A stretch of DNA of 64,000 bases from Gaiellasilicea sp963763755 (lineage in GTDB: Bacteria > Actinomycetota > Thermoleophilia > Gaiellales > Gaiellaceae), in NCBI GenBank assembly GCA_963763755.1, contig CAVXQE010000006.1:248001-312000 (forward strand), written 5' to 3'. Below are positions 51,394 to 62,649 of the stretch, piece by piece; positions within the stretch are counted from its first letter, which is position 1; each line of letters starts with the position of its first letter. The translations under genes and the position numbers were made by a program. A model generated the notes under the pieces. That model had not been told where the DNA came from, searched no databases, and worked only from the letters and a program-made list of their open reading frames with translations.

Positions 51394-53057
51394 GCGAGCC
51401 CGGGCACTGGTTCGAGAGCAACCCGCTGTGGTTCAAGACCGCGGTCTTCTACGAGATCCACACCCGTGCGTTCTTCGACGGAAACGACGACGGCTCGGGT
51501 GACTTTCGCGGCCTGATCCAGAAGCTCGACTACCTGCAGTGGCTCGGGATCGACTGCATCTGGCTGCTTCCGTTCTACCCCTCGCCGCTGAAGGACGGCG
51601 GCTACGACATCGCCGACTTCTACGACATCAACCCGGACTACGGCACCGTCGAGGACTTCCGCGCCTTCGTGGAAGCGGCGCACGAGCGCGGGATGCGGGT
51701 GATCGTCGACCTCGTCATGAACCACACCTCTGCCGACCACCCCTGGTTCCAGGAGTCCCGGGCGAACCCGGACGGGCCGAAGGGCGACTGGTACGTCTGG
51801 TCGGACACGGATGAGGCCTACCAGGACGCGCGCATCATCTTCATCGACACGGAGGTCTCGAACTGGACGCTCGACCCCGTGCGTGGGCAGTTCTACTGGC
51901 ACCGCTTCTTCAGCCATCAACCGGATCTGAACTACGAGAACCCGGAAGTGCAGGACGCAATGCTCGAGGTACTGCGATTCTGGCTCGACGTCGGTCTGGA
52001 CGGGTTCCGGCTCGACGCGGTGCCGTACCTCTTCGAGGAAGAGGGCACGAACTGCGAGAACCTGCCGCGTACGCACGAGTACCTCAGGCGCGTGCGGGCG
52101 GAGATCGACGAGCGCTACCCGGACCGGGTGCTGCTCGCCGAGGCGAACCAGTGGCCCGAGGACGTCGTGGAGTACTTCGGCGACGGTGACGAGTGCCACA
52201 TGGCGTTCCACTTCCCGGTGATGCCGCGCATGTTCATGTCGCTGCGGCGTGAGGAGGCCCTGCCGATGATCGAGATCCTCGACCGCACACCGCCCATCCC
52301 GACGACCACGCAGTGGGGCCTCTTCCTGCGCAACCATGACGAGCTGACCCTCGAGATGGTCACAGACGAGGAACGCGACTACATGTACAGCGAGTACGCC
52401 AACGACCAGCGGATGAAGCTCAACGTCGGTATCCGGCGCCGTCTCGCGCCGCTTCTCGACGGGGGTCGCGACGAGATCGAGCTGATGCACGCAATTCTCT
52501 TCTCGCTCCCGGGTTCGCCCGTGCTCTACTACGGAGACGAGATAGCAATGGGCGACAACGTGTACCTCGGCGACCGCGACGGCGTTCGCACGCCGATGCA
52601 GTGGACCGGCGACCGAAACGGCGGCTTCTCACGTGCCGACTTCGCGCAGCTCTATCTGCCGCCGCTGATGGATCCCGTCTACGGCTTCCAGGCGGTCAAC
52701 GTCGAGGCTCAGCTGCGAACGCCGACGTCACTTCTCCGTTGGCTGCGGCGTTTCATCGAGCTGCGGAAGCAGCACCCCGTCTTCGGGCGCGGCGACTATC
52801 GCGTCCTGCGGCCCGAGAACCCGAAGATCTTCGCCCACATCCGCTCGTTCTCGGAGGACATCGTCCTCTGCGTGCACAACCTGGCCAGGTCGGCGCAGGC
52901 GGTCGAGCTCGACCTCTCCGCGTTCACCGGCCGGGTGCCGGTCGAGCTCTTCGGCAACACCGAGTTCCCGAGGATCGGAGATCTGCCGTACCTGCTCACG
53001 CTCGGGCCGCGCGGCTTCTTCTGGTTCCAACTCCAGGACCCTGCCGATGAGCGCTGA
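51390..53057 (+). CDS. treS: Trehalose synthase (maltose alpha-D-glucosyltransferase)
   Basis: 555 residues from ATG 51390. GH13_16 enzyme interconverting maltose and trehalose. Seen: WFKTAVFYEIHTRAFFDG, GIDCIWLLPFYPSPLKDGGY, VDLVMNHTSADHPWF, the nucleophile DGFRLDAVPYLFEEEG, acid/base LLAEANQWPEDV, and LFLRNHDELTLEMVT. The kinase domain fused to TreS in some species is not attached; it is the next, separate gene (11-base overlap). In this operon TreS supplies maltose for phosphorylation by Mak and use by GlgE. Confidence 0.95.
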   Translation: MSEPGHWFESNPLWFKTAVFYEIHTRAFFDGNDDGSGDFRGLIQKLDYLQWLGIDCIWLLPFYPSPLKDGGYDIADFYDINPDYGTVEDFRAFVEAAHERGMRVIVDLVMNHTSADHPWFQESRANPDGPKGDWYVWSDTDEAYQDARIIFIDTEVSNWTLDPVRGQFYWHRFFSHQPDLNYENPEVQDAMLEVLRFWLDVGLDGFRLDAVPYLFEEEGTNCENLPRTHEYLRRVRAEIDERYPDRVLLAEANQWPEDVVEYFGDGDECHMAFHFPVMPRMFMSLRREEALPMIEILDRTPPIPTTTQWGLFLRNHDELTLEMVTDEERDYMYSEYANDQRMKLNVGIRRRLAPLLDGGRDEIELMHAILFSLPGSPVLYYGDEIAMGDNVYLGDRDGVRTPMQWTGDRNGGFSRADFAQLYLPPLMDPVYGFQAVNVEAQLRTPTSLLRWLRRFIELRKQHPVFGRGDYRVLRPENPKIFAHIRSFSEDIVLCVHNLARSAQAVELDLSAFTGRVPVELFGNTEFPRIGDLPYLLTLGPRGFFWFQLQDPADER

Positions 53058-54462
53058 CCTCAGGACCCGCATCGACGAGGGCGACCTGCACTTCCTCGAC
53101 GGTCTCGTCCTGCTCGGGACGATCGCTTCGCAGCGCTGGTTCGGCGGCAAGTCACGAGACGTGCTCGACGCGCGGATTCTCGACGCCGGCGTCGTTCCGG
53201 GTGAGTCGCCGCTCCTCGCGTTCGCAATCGTCGAGGTCCGGTACGGGTTGCAAAGCCACGACCTGTACCACCTCCCGCTCGGCTTCAGGCCCGAGTCGGA
53301 CGACTGGAAGGCCTCGATCATCGCCGCGACTGAGGGGTGGACGGTCTACGACGCGATCGCGGATCCGGATCTCGTCCGCGGGATCGTCGACCTCGTCGCC
53401 GCCGACGAGACGCTCGACATCGGGGAGGCAACGCTCCTCTTCCGCAGCACCGGCGACCTCCGGGACAGCCTCGGGGAGCACTCCGACGTCCGGCCGATGG
53501 GTGCGGAGCAGTCGAACACCTCGGCCGTGATCGACGAGCGCCTGGCGCTGAAGGTCTATCGCCGGATCGAGGCAGGCATGAACCCGGAGCTCGAGATCCT
53601 CCGCTTCCTCACCGAGCGAGGCTTCGAGCACATCGCCGCGCTCGAGGGCTACATCTCCTACGAGGGGAGGCCGCTCGAGGCGACCCTCGCGATCCTGCAG
53701 CAATTCATTCCGTCCAACGGAGACGGCTGGGAGCTCGCACTCGACACGCTCGCCTCGGATCCGGGTTGGCTTCCGGCGCACACCCGCCGGCTGGGTGAGG
53801 TCACGGCGGAGCTCCACAACGCTCTCGCCTCCGATCCTGTCGACCAGTACTTCGCGCCCGAGGAGCCCAGCACCGAGACGCTCGCGCTCATCTCGGCTTC
53901 GATCGACGAGGAGATCGAGCAGGTGTTCGCCGCCCTGCCGGACATCCCGGCGGTCGCACCCGTCCGCGGCCGCGGCGAAGAGGTTCGCGACCGGCTCCGC
54001 GCACTCACGCACATCGGGAGCGTCGGCAGGGTGATCCGCCATCACGGCGACTATCACCTGGGCCAGGCGCTCTGGACGAAGGACGAGGACTGGCTGATTC
54101 TCGACTTCGAGGGCGAGCCGGCCCGCTCGGTGCCGGACCGGCGACGCAAGCGCTCGCCGCTGCGGGATGTCGCGGGGATGCTGCGCTCCTTTGCCTATGC
54201 CGCCTCGGCGTCGGTGATCCAGCGCAACGTGGAACCACCGGAGGGCTGGGAGGAGCAATGCCGCTCCGAGTTCCTGGAGGGCTACCTGGCCACCGTCGAC
54301 GCCGGCTTGCTGCCTCCCGACCGGAAGTCGATCGAGCGGCTGCTGACCGTCTTCGAGCTCGAGAAAGCGGTCTACGAGATCCGGTACGAGCTCGGCAACC
54401 GGCCCGACTGGGTCTCGATCCCGGTCGCCGGGATTCTCCGCATGCTCGAGCAGGAACTATGA
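53047..54462 (+). CDS. mak: Maltokinase
   Basis: 471 residues from ATG 53047. Phosphorylates maltose to maltose-1-phosphate, the GlgE donor. N-terminal Pep2-type cap: ASQRWFGGKSRDVLDARI. Kinase lobe: EQSNTSAVIDERLALKVYRRI (ATP Lys), then the aminoglycoside-phosphotransferase-like catalytic loop RVIRHHGDYHLGQALWT with catalytic Asp, and DWLILDFEGEPARS with the metal Asp. SPLRDVAGMLRSFAYAA follows. Overlaps treS by 11 and glgB by 4 bases, all co-directional. Confidence 0.93.
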   Translation: MSADLRTRIDEGDLHFLDGLVLLGTIASQRWFGGKSRDVLDARILDAGVVPGESPLLAFAIVEVRYGLQSHDLYHLPLGFRPESDDWKASIIAATEGWTVYDAIADPDLVRGIVDLVAADETLDIGEATLLFRSTGDLRDSLGEHSDVRPMGAEQSNTSAVIDERLALKVYRRIEAGMNPELEILRFLTERGFEHIAALEGYISYEGRPLEATLAILQQFIPSNGDGWELALDTLASDPGWLPAHTRRLGEVTAELHNALASDPVDQYFAPEEPSTETLALISASIDEEIEQVFAALPDIPAVAPVRGRGEEVRDRLRALTHIGSVGRVIRHHGDYHLGQALWTKDEDWLILDFEGEPARSVPDRRRKRSPLRDVAGMLRSFAYAASASVIQRNVEPPEGWEEQCRSEFLEGYLATVDAGLLPPDRKSIERLLTVFELEKAVYEIRYELGNRPDWVSIPVAGILRMLEQEL

Positions 54463-56339
54463 GGATCGGCGAGCTCGACCTCCACCTCGCGGGCGAGGGA
54501 CGCCACGAGCGGATCTACGAGCGGCTCGGCGCCCATGTTCTCGACGCAGGCGTCTCGTTCGCCGTCTGGGCTCCCAACGCGCGCGCGGTCTCCGTCGTCG
54601 GCGACTGGAACCGCTGGGACGGGCGGGAGAATCCGCTCGAGCTGCTCGGCTCCTCCGGCATCTGGGCGGGGGTCGTACCCGAGGCCTCGGAAGGCGACGG
54701 CTACAAGTACGAGGTGCACGGCGCGGACGGGCAGCTGCGCCTCAAAGCCGACCCCTTTGCCTTCTACGCGGAGGTGCCACCGAAGACCGCGTCCAAGATC
54801 TACAAGTCGCGCTACGAGTGGAACGACAGCGCCTGGCTCGAGCGTCGGCACGCCTCGCAGCCGCTGAAGGAGCCGCTCTCGATCTACGAGGTGCATGCGG
54901 AGTCCTGGCGGCTGGGCCTCGGCTGGAAGGGCCTCGCCGACCAGCTCGTCTCCTACGCGGACGAGCTCGGCTTCACGCACGTCGAGTTCATGCCGGTCAT
55001 GCACCACCCGTTCTCCGGCTCCTGGGGCTATCAGGTGACCGGCTTCTACGCTCCGGTCTCCACGATGGGCGAGCCCGACGAGTTTCGGGCGCTCGTGGAT
55101 GCGCTGCACGAGGCCGGGATCGGCGTGATCCTGGACTGGGTCCCGGCGCACTTCCCGCGCGACGAGTTCGCGCTCGGCCGCTTCGACGGGACGGCGCTGT
55201 ACGAGCACGAGGACCCGCGCCGGGGCTCGCATCCCGACTGGGGGACGCTCGTGTTCAACCTCGGCCGGAACGAGGTGCGGAATTTCCTGCTCGCGAACGC
55301 GCTCTACTGGACGCGTGAGTTCCACGCCGACGGGATCCGGGTCGACGCGGTCGCGTCGATGCTCTACCTCGACTATTCGCGCAAGCCGGGCGAGTGGGTG
55401 CCGAACGCCTTCGGCGGCCGCGAGGACCTCGACGCGGTCTCCTTCCTGCGCGAGTTGAACGAGGTGCTCCACGATCGCGAGCCGGGGATCCTCTCGATCG
55501 CCGAGGAGTCCACGGCGTGGCCGGGCGTCTCACGGCCCACTCACCTCGGCGGTCTCGGCTTCGGCTTCAAGTGGAACATGGGCTGGATGCACGACACGCT
55601 CGAGTACTTCTCGAAGGAGCCCGTGCACCGGCGGTTCCACCACCACGAGCTCACCTTCTCGATGGTCTACGCCTGGAACGAGAACTTCGTGCTGCCGCTC
55701 TCGCACGACGAAGTCGTCCACGGCAAGCAGTCGCTGATCGGCCGAATGACCGGCGATCGCTGGCAGCGGTTCGCGAACCTGCGCGCCCTCTACGGCTACA
55801 TGTGGGCCCACCCGGGCAAGCAGCTCCTGTTCATGGGCTGCGAGTTCGCGCAGGAGAAGGAGTGGAGCGAGCCTGCAGGGTCCCTCGACTGGCATCTCCT
55901 CGACGAGGCCGACCACCACGGCGTGCTCGACCTGATCCGCGACCTCAACCGCGTCTACGACGAGGAGCCCGCGCTCTGGGAGCTCGACCACTCGCACGAG
56001 GGCTTCCGCTGGCTCGAGCCGAACGCGGCGAACGAGAATGTCCTCGCGTTTGCCAGGGCTTCGGAGAACGGCAATCGCTGGCTCGTGTGCGCCTGCAACT
56101 TCTCGCCGGTCGTTCGCGAGGGCTGGCGGCTCGGCCTCCCGGTGGGAGGGAAGTGGCGCGAGGCCCTGAACACCGACTCCCGCTTCTACGGGGGCTCAGA
56201 CGTCGGCAACGGCCTCGGGCTGGAGGCGGAGAAGGTGCCGTGGAACGAGCAGGACTACTCGGTCGAGATCTCGCTTCCGCCCCTCGGAGTCGTCTGGCTC
56301 GTCCCCGAACGCGACCCCCCGAAGGCCGCCGCGAGCTGA
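54459..56339 (+). CDS. glgB: 1,4-alpha-glucan branching enzyme
   Basis: 626 residues from ATG 54459. N-terminal CBM48 module: GVSFAVWAPNARAVSVVGDW. GH13 barrel: YEVHAESWRLGLGWKGLADQ, FTHVEFMPVMHHPFSGSWGY, the nucleophile in GIRVDAVASMLYLDYSRKPG, acid/base in ILSIAEESTAWPGVS, and LPLSHDEVVHGKQSLIGRM, the usual third motif. C-terminal beta domain ends PPLGVVWLVPERD. Introduces alpha-1,6 branches in the glucan that GlgE extends. Last gene of the operon; a large palindrome begins on its stop codon. Confidence 0.96.
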   Translation: MRIGELDLHLAGEGRHERIYERLGAHVLDAGVSFAVWAPNARAVSVVGDWNRWDGRENPLELLGSSGIWAGVVPEASEGDGYKYEVHGADGQLRLKADPFAFYAEVPPKTASKIYKSRYEWNDSAWLERRHASQPLKEPLSIYEVHAESWRLGLGWKGLADQLVSYADELGFTHVEFMPVMHHPFSGSWGYQVTGFYAPVSTMGEPDEFRALVDALHEAGIGVILDWVPAHFPRDEFALGRFDGTALYEHEDPRRGSHPDWGTLVFNLGRNEVRNFLLANALYWTREFHADGIRVDAVASMLYLDYSRKPGEWVPNAFGGREDLDAVSFLRELNEVLHDREPGILSIAEESTAWPGVSRPTHLGGLGFGFKWNMGWMHDTLEYFSKEPVHRRFHHHELTFSMVYAWNENFVLPLSHDEVVHGKQSLIGRMTGDRWQRFANLRALYGYMWAHPGKQLLFMGCEFAQEKEWSEPAGSLDWHLLDEADHHGVLDLIRDLNRVYDEEPALWELDHSHEGFRWLEPNAANENVLAFARASENGNRWLVCACNFSPVVREGWRLGLPVGGKWREALNTDSRFYGGSDVGNGLGLEAEKVPWNEQDYSVEISLPPLGVVWLVPERDPPKAAAS

Positions 56340-56364
56340 GCTTGTGTTTCTGAAACACAAGCTC
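56338..56364. repeat. 27-bp perfect palindrome at the glgB stop
   Basis: GAGCTTGTGTTTC-T-GAAACACAAGCTC: 13-bp arms around one T, beginning at the second base of the glgB stop codon. As RNA it forms a strong hairpin in either direction and could stabilise or end the glgB message. A nearly identical copy lies 49 bases downstream. Confidence 0.85.
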
Positions 56365-56412
56365 CCTCGGCCCGGTTCCCCGCATCGCTGAGCCGCCCGC
56401 CGCCGTTTTCCA

Positions 56413-56435
56413 CCTTGTGTTTCTGAAACACAAGG
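56413..56435. repeat. 23-bp palindrome, second copy
   Basis: CCTTGTGTTTC-T-GAAACACAAGG: 11-bp arms around one T, sharing 21 central bases with the copy at 56338-56364. It is 28 bases before the ABC ATPase ATG, so besides a repeat it could be an operator for that exporter operon. Confidence 0.85.
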
Positions 56436-56463
56436 CTCCTTTCGGCGTCGCTAGGGTGGCGGG

Positions 56464-57450
56464 ATGGAACGGACCAACAGCATCGAGGTCGAGGGGCTCG
56501 TGCGCGAGTTCAAGAAAGGGCCGCGCGCGGTGGACGGGATCGACCTGCGCGTCGAGCCGGGCGAGATCTACGGCTTTCTCGGGCCGAACGGCGCCGGCAA
56601 GTCGACCACGGTCCTGATGCTGACGACGCTGCTGCCGCCCACGGCCGGCACGGCCCGGGTCGGCGGCTACGACGTCGTCAAAGACGGCCCGAAGGTGCGC
56701 TCGGTGATCGGGGCGGCGCTCCAGGAAGCGGCGCTCGATCCGATGCTGACGGGACGCGACCATCTACGCCTGCAGTCGACGCTGCAGGGGATCTCTCGCC
56801 ACGAGCGGAAGCCACGCTCGCAGGAGCTGCTCGACCGCGTCGGCCTGAGCGAGGCGGCCGATCGCAAGGTCGGCGGCTACTCCGGCGGGATGAAGCGCCG
56901 GCTCGATCTGGCGCTCGCGCTCGTGCACCGGCCGCGGATCATCTTCCTCGACGAGCCGACGACGGGCCTTGACGTCCAAAGCCGCACGGCCCTCTGGGAC
57001 GAGGTCGCGAGCCTCGCCCACGAGGACGGCGTGACCGTCTTCCTGACGACCCAGTACCTCGAGGAGGCCGATGCGCTCGCCGATCGGGTCGGGATCATCG
57101 ACCACGGGCACATCGTCGCCGAGGGGACTCCGCAGGCCCTCAAGGCCGAGATCGGGCTGCCGAGCGTTCACGCGATCCCCGCGAACGAAGCCGATCGCGA
57201 GCAGCTCGTGGCCGCGCTCGCTCCGTACGGCGAGCCGCTCGGCACGGGAGCCGGCGAAGTCGCCGTCCGGCTGCACGAGGGGCTTGCGGGACTCCCGGCC
57301 GTCGTCCGCGCAGTCGACGACGCCGGCCTCACTCTCGCCAGCCTGGAGATCCAGGCGCCCTCGCTCGACGACGTCTTCCTCGCCAAGACAGGCCGGTCGC
57401 TGGAGGGCGCCGCGGAGGCCGAAGCCGAGGCAGCCGAGCCGGTTCTGTGA
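56464..57450 (+). CDS. ABC transporter ATP-binding protein, DrrA-like
   Basis: 328 residues from ATG 56464. Walker A GPNGAGKST, Q-loop near GAALQEAALDPMLTGRDHL, signature GGYSGGMKRRLDLALAL, Walker B IIFLDEPTTGLD, switch TTQYLEEADALADRVGI. After the ATPase domain a C-terminal extension (residues about 235-328) includes EIQAPSLDDVFLAKTGRSLEG, diagnostic of the DrrA/daunorubicin-resistance ATPase group. Works with the two permeases that follow. The two palindromes just upstream may regulate it. The cargo is unknown. Confidence 0.92.
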   Translation: MERTNSIEVEGLVREFKKGPRAVDGIDLRVEPGEIYGFLGPNGAGKSTTVLMLTTLLPPTAGTARVGGYDVVKDGPKVRSVIGAALQEAALDPMLTGRDHLRLQSTLQGISRHERKPRSQELLDRVGLSEAADRKVGGYSGGMKRRLDLALALVHRPRIIFLDEPTTGLDVQSRTALWDEVASLAHEDGVTVFLTTQYLEEADALADRVGIIDHGHIVAEGTPQALKAEIGLPSVHAIPANEADREQLVAALAPYGEPLGTGAGEVAVRLHEGLAGLPAVVRAVDDAGLTLASLEIQAPSLDDVFLAKTGRSLEGAAEAEAEAAEPVL

Positions 57451-58223
57451 CCCCCGTCTGGCCACAGATCGGAGCGCTCGCGTGGCGCTCGGTCGTCCGC
57501 ACGAGCCGCCAACCGGCCGCGGTCGTCTTCCCGCTGATCTTCCCGATGATGCTGCTGCTCGTGAACTCGGGCGGCCTGCAAGCCTCGACGGAGCTCCCGG
57601 GCTTCCCCACCGACTCCTTTGTCGCGTTCGCGCTCGCAGTCCCCTTCATCCAGGGCGCGCTCTTCTCGACCATGAACGCGGGCACCGACCTCGCCAAGGA
57701 CATCCAGACGGGCTTCCTGAACCGGCTGTCGCTGACGTCGATGCGCGGGTCGACGCTGATCGCCGGCCAGCTCGGCGGTGTGGTGATCCTCGGCCTCATC
57801 CAGGCGGCGTTCTACATCGCGGTGGGCCTGCTCATCGGCGTCCACTTCGCCGCCGGCCCGCTCGGGATCCTGACCCTCTTCGGCTTCGCCGCCCTGATCT
57901 CGCTCAGCTTCGGCGCGCTCGGCGTCTTCCTGGCACTGCGCACCGGCTCGGGCGAGGCGATCCAGGGCCTCTTCCCACTCCTCTTCGTCTTTCTCTTTCT
58001 CTCCTCGATGAACACGCCGCGGAACCTGATCGGCGTCGACTGGTTCCGCTTCGTCGCCACCGTGAATCCGGTCTCGTACCTGATCGAATGCGTGCGCAGC
58101 CTGATCATCACGGGCTGGAATGCGGACGCGCTCGCGCTCGGCTTCGGCTTCGCAGTCCTGATCGGGATCATCTCGACGACAGCCGCGACGCTGGCGCTCA
58201 AGCAGAGGCTGGTGCGGACGTGA
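57447..58223 (+). CDS. ABC-2 type permease, DrrB-like (first)
   Basis: 258 residues from GTG 57447 (GTGA overlap with the ATPase). Six hydrophobic segments; AVVFPLIFPMMLLLVNSGG, QGALFSTMNAGTDLAKDIQTGF (the conserved cytosolic 'D-x-x-x-G-F' loop), FGALGVFLALRTGSGEAIQG, and FLFLSSMNTPRNLIGVDWFR before the last pair of helices. Pairs with the second permease as a heterodimer. Ends in an overlap with that gene. Confidence 0.9.
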   Translation: MTPVWPQIGALAWRSVVRTSRQPAAVVFPLIFPMMLLLVNSGGLQASTELPGFPTDSFVAFALAVPFIQGALFSTMNAGTDLAKDIQTGFLNRLSLTSMRGSTLIAGQLGGVVILGLIQAAFYIAVGLLIGVHFAAGPLGILTLFGFAALISLSFGALGVFLALRTGSGEAIQGLFPLLFVFLFLSSMNTPRNLIGVDWFRFVATVNPVSYLIECVRSLIITGWNADALALGFGFAVLIGIISTTAATLALKQRLVRT

Positions 58224-58988
58224 GGATCTGGCCCGTCGCCTCGGGCGTGGCCTGGCGGACGTTGAAGAACGTCTTCACCAACCCGGCGCTCTTCTTCCCC
58301 TCGCTCATCTTCCCGCTCTTCTTCTTCGCCGCGTTCGCAGGCGGGCTCTCGCAGGTCTCGCAGGTGCCCGGGGTTCGACTTCCCGCCCGGCTACACGGCG
58401 TTCCAGTTCTGCTTCGTCCTGGTCCAGTCGGCGGCATTCGGCGGTGTGTTCACCGGCTTCGGGATCGCGCGCGACTTCGAGTCCGGCTTCGCTCGACGGC
58501 TGCTGCTCGCGGCCCCGAACCGAACGGGGATCGTGCTCGGCTACGCGGTGGCCGCAGTCATACGCTGGACCGTGACAGCGACCGTCCTCACTGTCGTCGC
58601 GCTCGTGGCTGGGATGAACGTCTTCGGCGGGCCGGTCGACGTCTTCGGCATGTACATGCTTGCGTTCCTGATCAACATCACAGGGTTGCTGTGGGCCTGC
58701 GGCGTCGCGATGCGGTTCCGGACGATGCAGGCGGGCCCCGTCATGCAGATGCCGGTCTTCCTGACCCTCTTCTTCGCGCCCGTCTACGTTCCGCTCGCTC
58801 TCCTGACGGGCTGGATCGAGACCGTGGCGACGCTGAACCCGATCACGTACGTCCTCGAGGCGGTGCGGAGCATGCTCGCCGGCGACGAAGTGCACGTGGC
58901 ACTCGCGTTCGGGCTCGTGATCGTGCTGGTCGGGGGCTTCTCGCTCTGGGCCCTACGTGGTCTGCGTTCGGCGGAGGCTGCTGGCTAG
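58220..58988 (+). CDS. ABC-2 type permease, DrrB-like (second, one frameshift)
   Basis: GTG 58220 (MRIWPVASGVAWRTLKNVF) to TAG 58988, about 255 codons. Near 58370 a run of four G (GCCCGGGGTTCGAC) breaks the frame; with one fewer G it continues FDFPPGYTAFQFCFVLVQSAA and FGGVFTGFGIARDFESGFARRLL, the same cytosolic loop as in the partner permease. Later segments: FLINITGLLWACGVAM and LTLFFAPVYVPLALLTGW. Homologous to the preceding permease, so the exporter is ATPase plus two related permeases. Confidence 0.88.
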
Positions 58989-59006
58989 GTCGGGTACCGT
59001 CGCGCA

Positions 59007-60522
59007 GTGTCCCTCGCCACGACATCACCGTTCGGCGCCGTTCCGGTCGAGTCCGAAACGGTCGCGTTCCGCACCTGGGCTCCGGCGGCGCGCACCGTGG
59101 CCGTGCGCCTGGAAGACGGCGATCACCCGCTGACCGAGACCGACGACGGCGTCTGGGAGGGTCGGGCGCCGGCTGCTTCCGGCGACGACTACCGCTTCGT
59201 GCTCGACGGCGCCGACGCGTGGCCCGACCCGTGCTCGCGCTGGCAGCCGCGAGGGCGTTCGCGGCCCGTCCCGCGATTCTCGACACCGGCGCCTTCGAGA
59301 TCGAGCCGGGGCCGGCGCTCGCGCTCGAGGATCTCGTCCTCTACGAGCTCCACGTCGGCACGTTCTCGCGGGAGGGAACATTCGACGGCGTGATCCCGCG
59401 CCTCGCCGGGCTGCGCGAGCTCGGAGTCACGGCGATCGAGCTGATGCCGGTGGCGACGTTCCCCGGCAGACGCGGCTGGGGGTACGACGGGCTCTATCCC
59501 TTCGCGCCGCATCACGGCTACGGCGGCCCGGAGGGACTCGCGCGGCTCGTCGACGCCGCCCACCGTGAGGGCCTCGGCGTCGTGCTCGACGTCGTCTACA
59601 ACCACATCGGGCCGGGGAACGAGGCACTGCGCGCGTTCGGGCCGTACTTCACCGACCGGTTCGGCGCGACGCCGTGGGGCGAGGCGCTCGACTTCTCACA
59701 GCTCGGCGTGCGCGAGTGGGCGATCCAGAACGCCGAGCTCTGGGTCCGCGACTACGGGATCGACGGCCTCCGGCTCGATGCGGTTCATGCCGTCCAGGAC
59801 GACTCCGACCGCCACGTGCTCGCGGAGCTCGCCGACCGCGTCCACGCCGTCCATCCCGGCGCGCTCGTGATCAGCGAGATGGGCCTGCCCGACTTCCGCC
59901 CGCTCCAGGAGTGGGGCCACGACGCGATGTGGCTCGACAGCCTCCACCACGCGCTGCACGTTGCCCTGACCGGGGAGCAGGACGGCTATTACGCGGACTT
60001 CGACGGCTCCATGTCCCGCATCGCGGCCGAGCTCTCCCGGCCGGAGGGCTCGAGGATCGTGGCCTGCGCCCAGAATCACGACCAGGTCGGCAACCGTGCA
60101 GTCGGCGACAGGCTTCCGCCGGCCAAACGGCGCGTGGCTGCGGCTGTCGTGCTCTTCAGCCTCTATACCCCGCTCCTCTTCCAGGGCGAGGAGTACGGCG
60201 AGGCCGCGCCGTTCCAGTACTTCACCGACCACATCGATCCGTTCATCGCGGCTGCGACACGCGAGGGCCGGCGGCGCGAGTTCGCCCACTTCGCCGGCTT
60301 CGCGGGCGAGGTCCCGGACCCGCAGGACGCAGCGACCTTCGAGCGGTCCAGGCTCGACCCCGGGAAGCCGGAGGAGCTGTACGTTCGCCTGCTCCGCCTG
60401 CGGCGCGAGCTCCCACGCGAGCTGGAGATCGCGGTGGACGAAGTGGCTCGCACGCTCGAGCTCCGCCGCGGCCGCGCCACACTGCGCGCCGATTTCGCCA
60501 ACGAGACCGTGGAGCTCGAGAC

Positions 60523-60526
<4 letters not shown>
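59007..60526 (+). CDS. treZ: Malto-oligosyltrehalose trehalohydrolase (two frameshifts)
   Basis: GTG 59007; TACCGT at 58995-59000 suggests a leaderless start. GH13 enzyme releasing trehalose from maltooligosyl-trehalose. N-terminal VAFRTWAPAARTVAVRLEDG, ending PDPCSRWQP. Two +1 breaks near 59245 and 59275 (CAGCCGCGAGGG; CCCGCGATTC) restore EGVRGPSRILDTGAFE. Then VLYELHVGTFSREGTFDGVI, WGYDGLYPFAPHHGYGGPEG, nucleophile GIDGLRLDAVHAVQD, acid VISEMGLPDFRP, and CAQNHDQVGNRAVGDRL. WGYDG...YGGPEG is characteristic of TreZ. Overlaps glgX. Confidence 0.9.
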
Positions 60527-62640
<2,114 letters not shown>

Positions 62641-62649
62641 GTGGAGACC

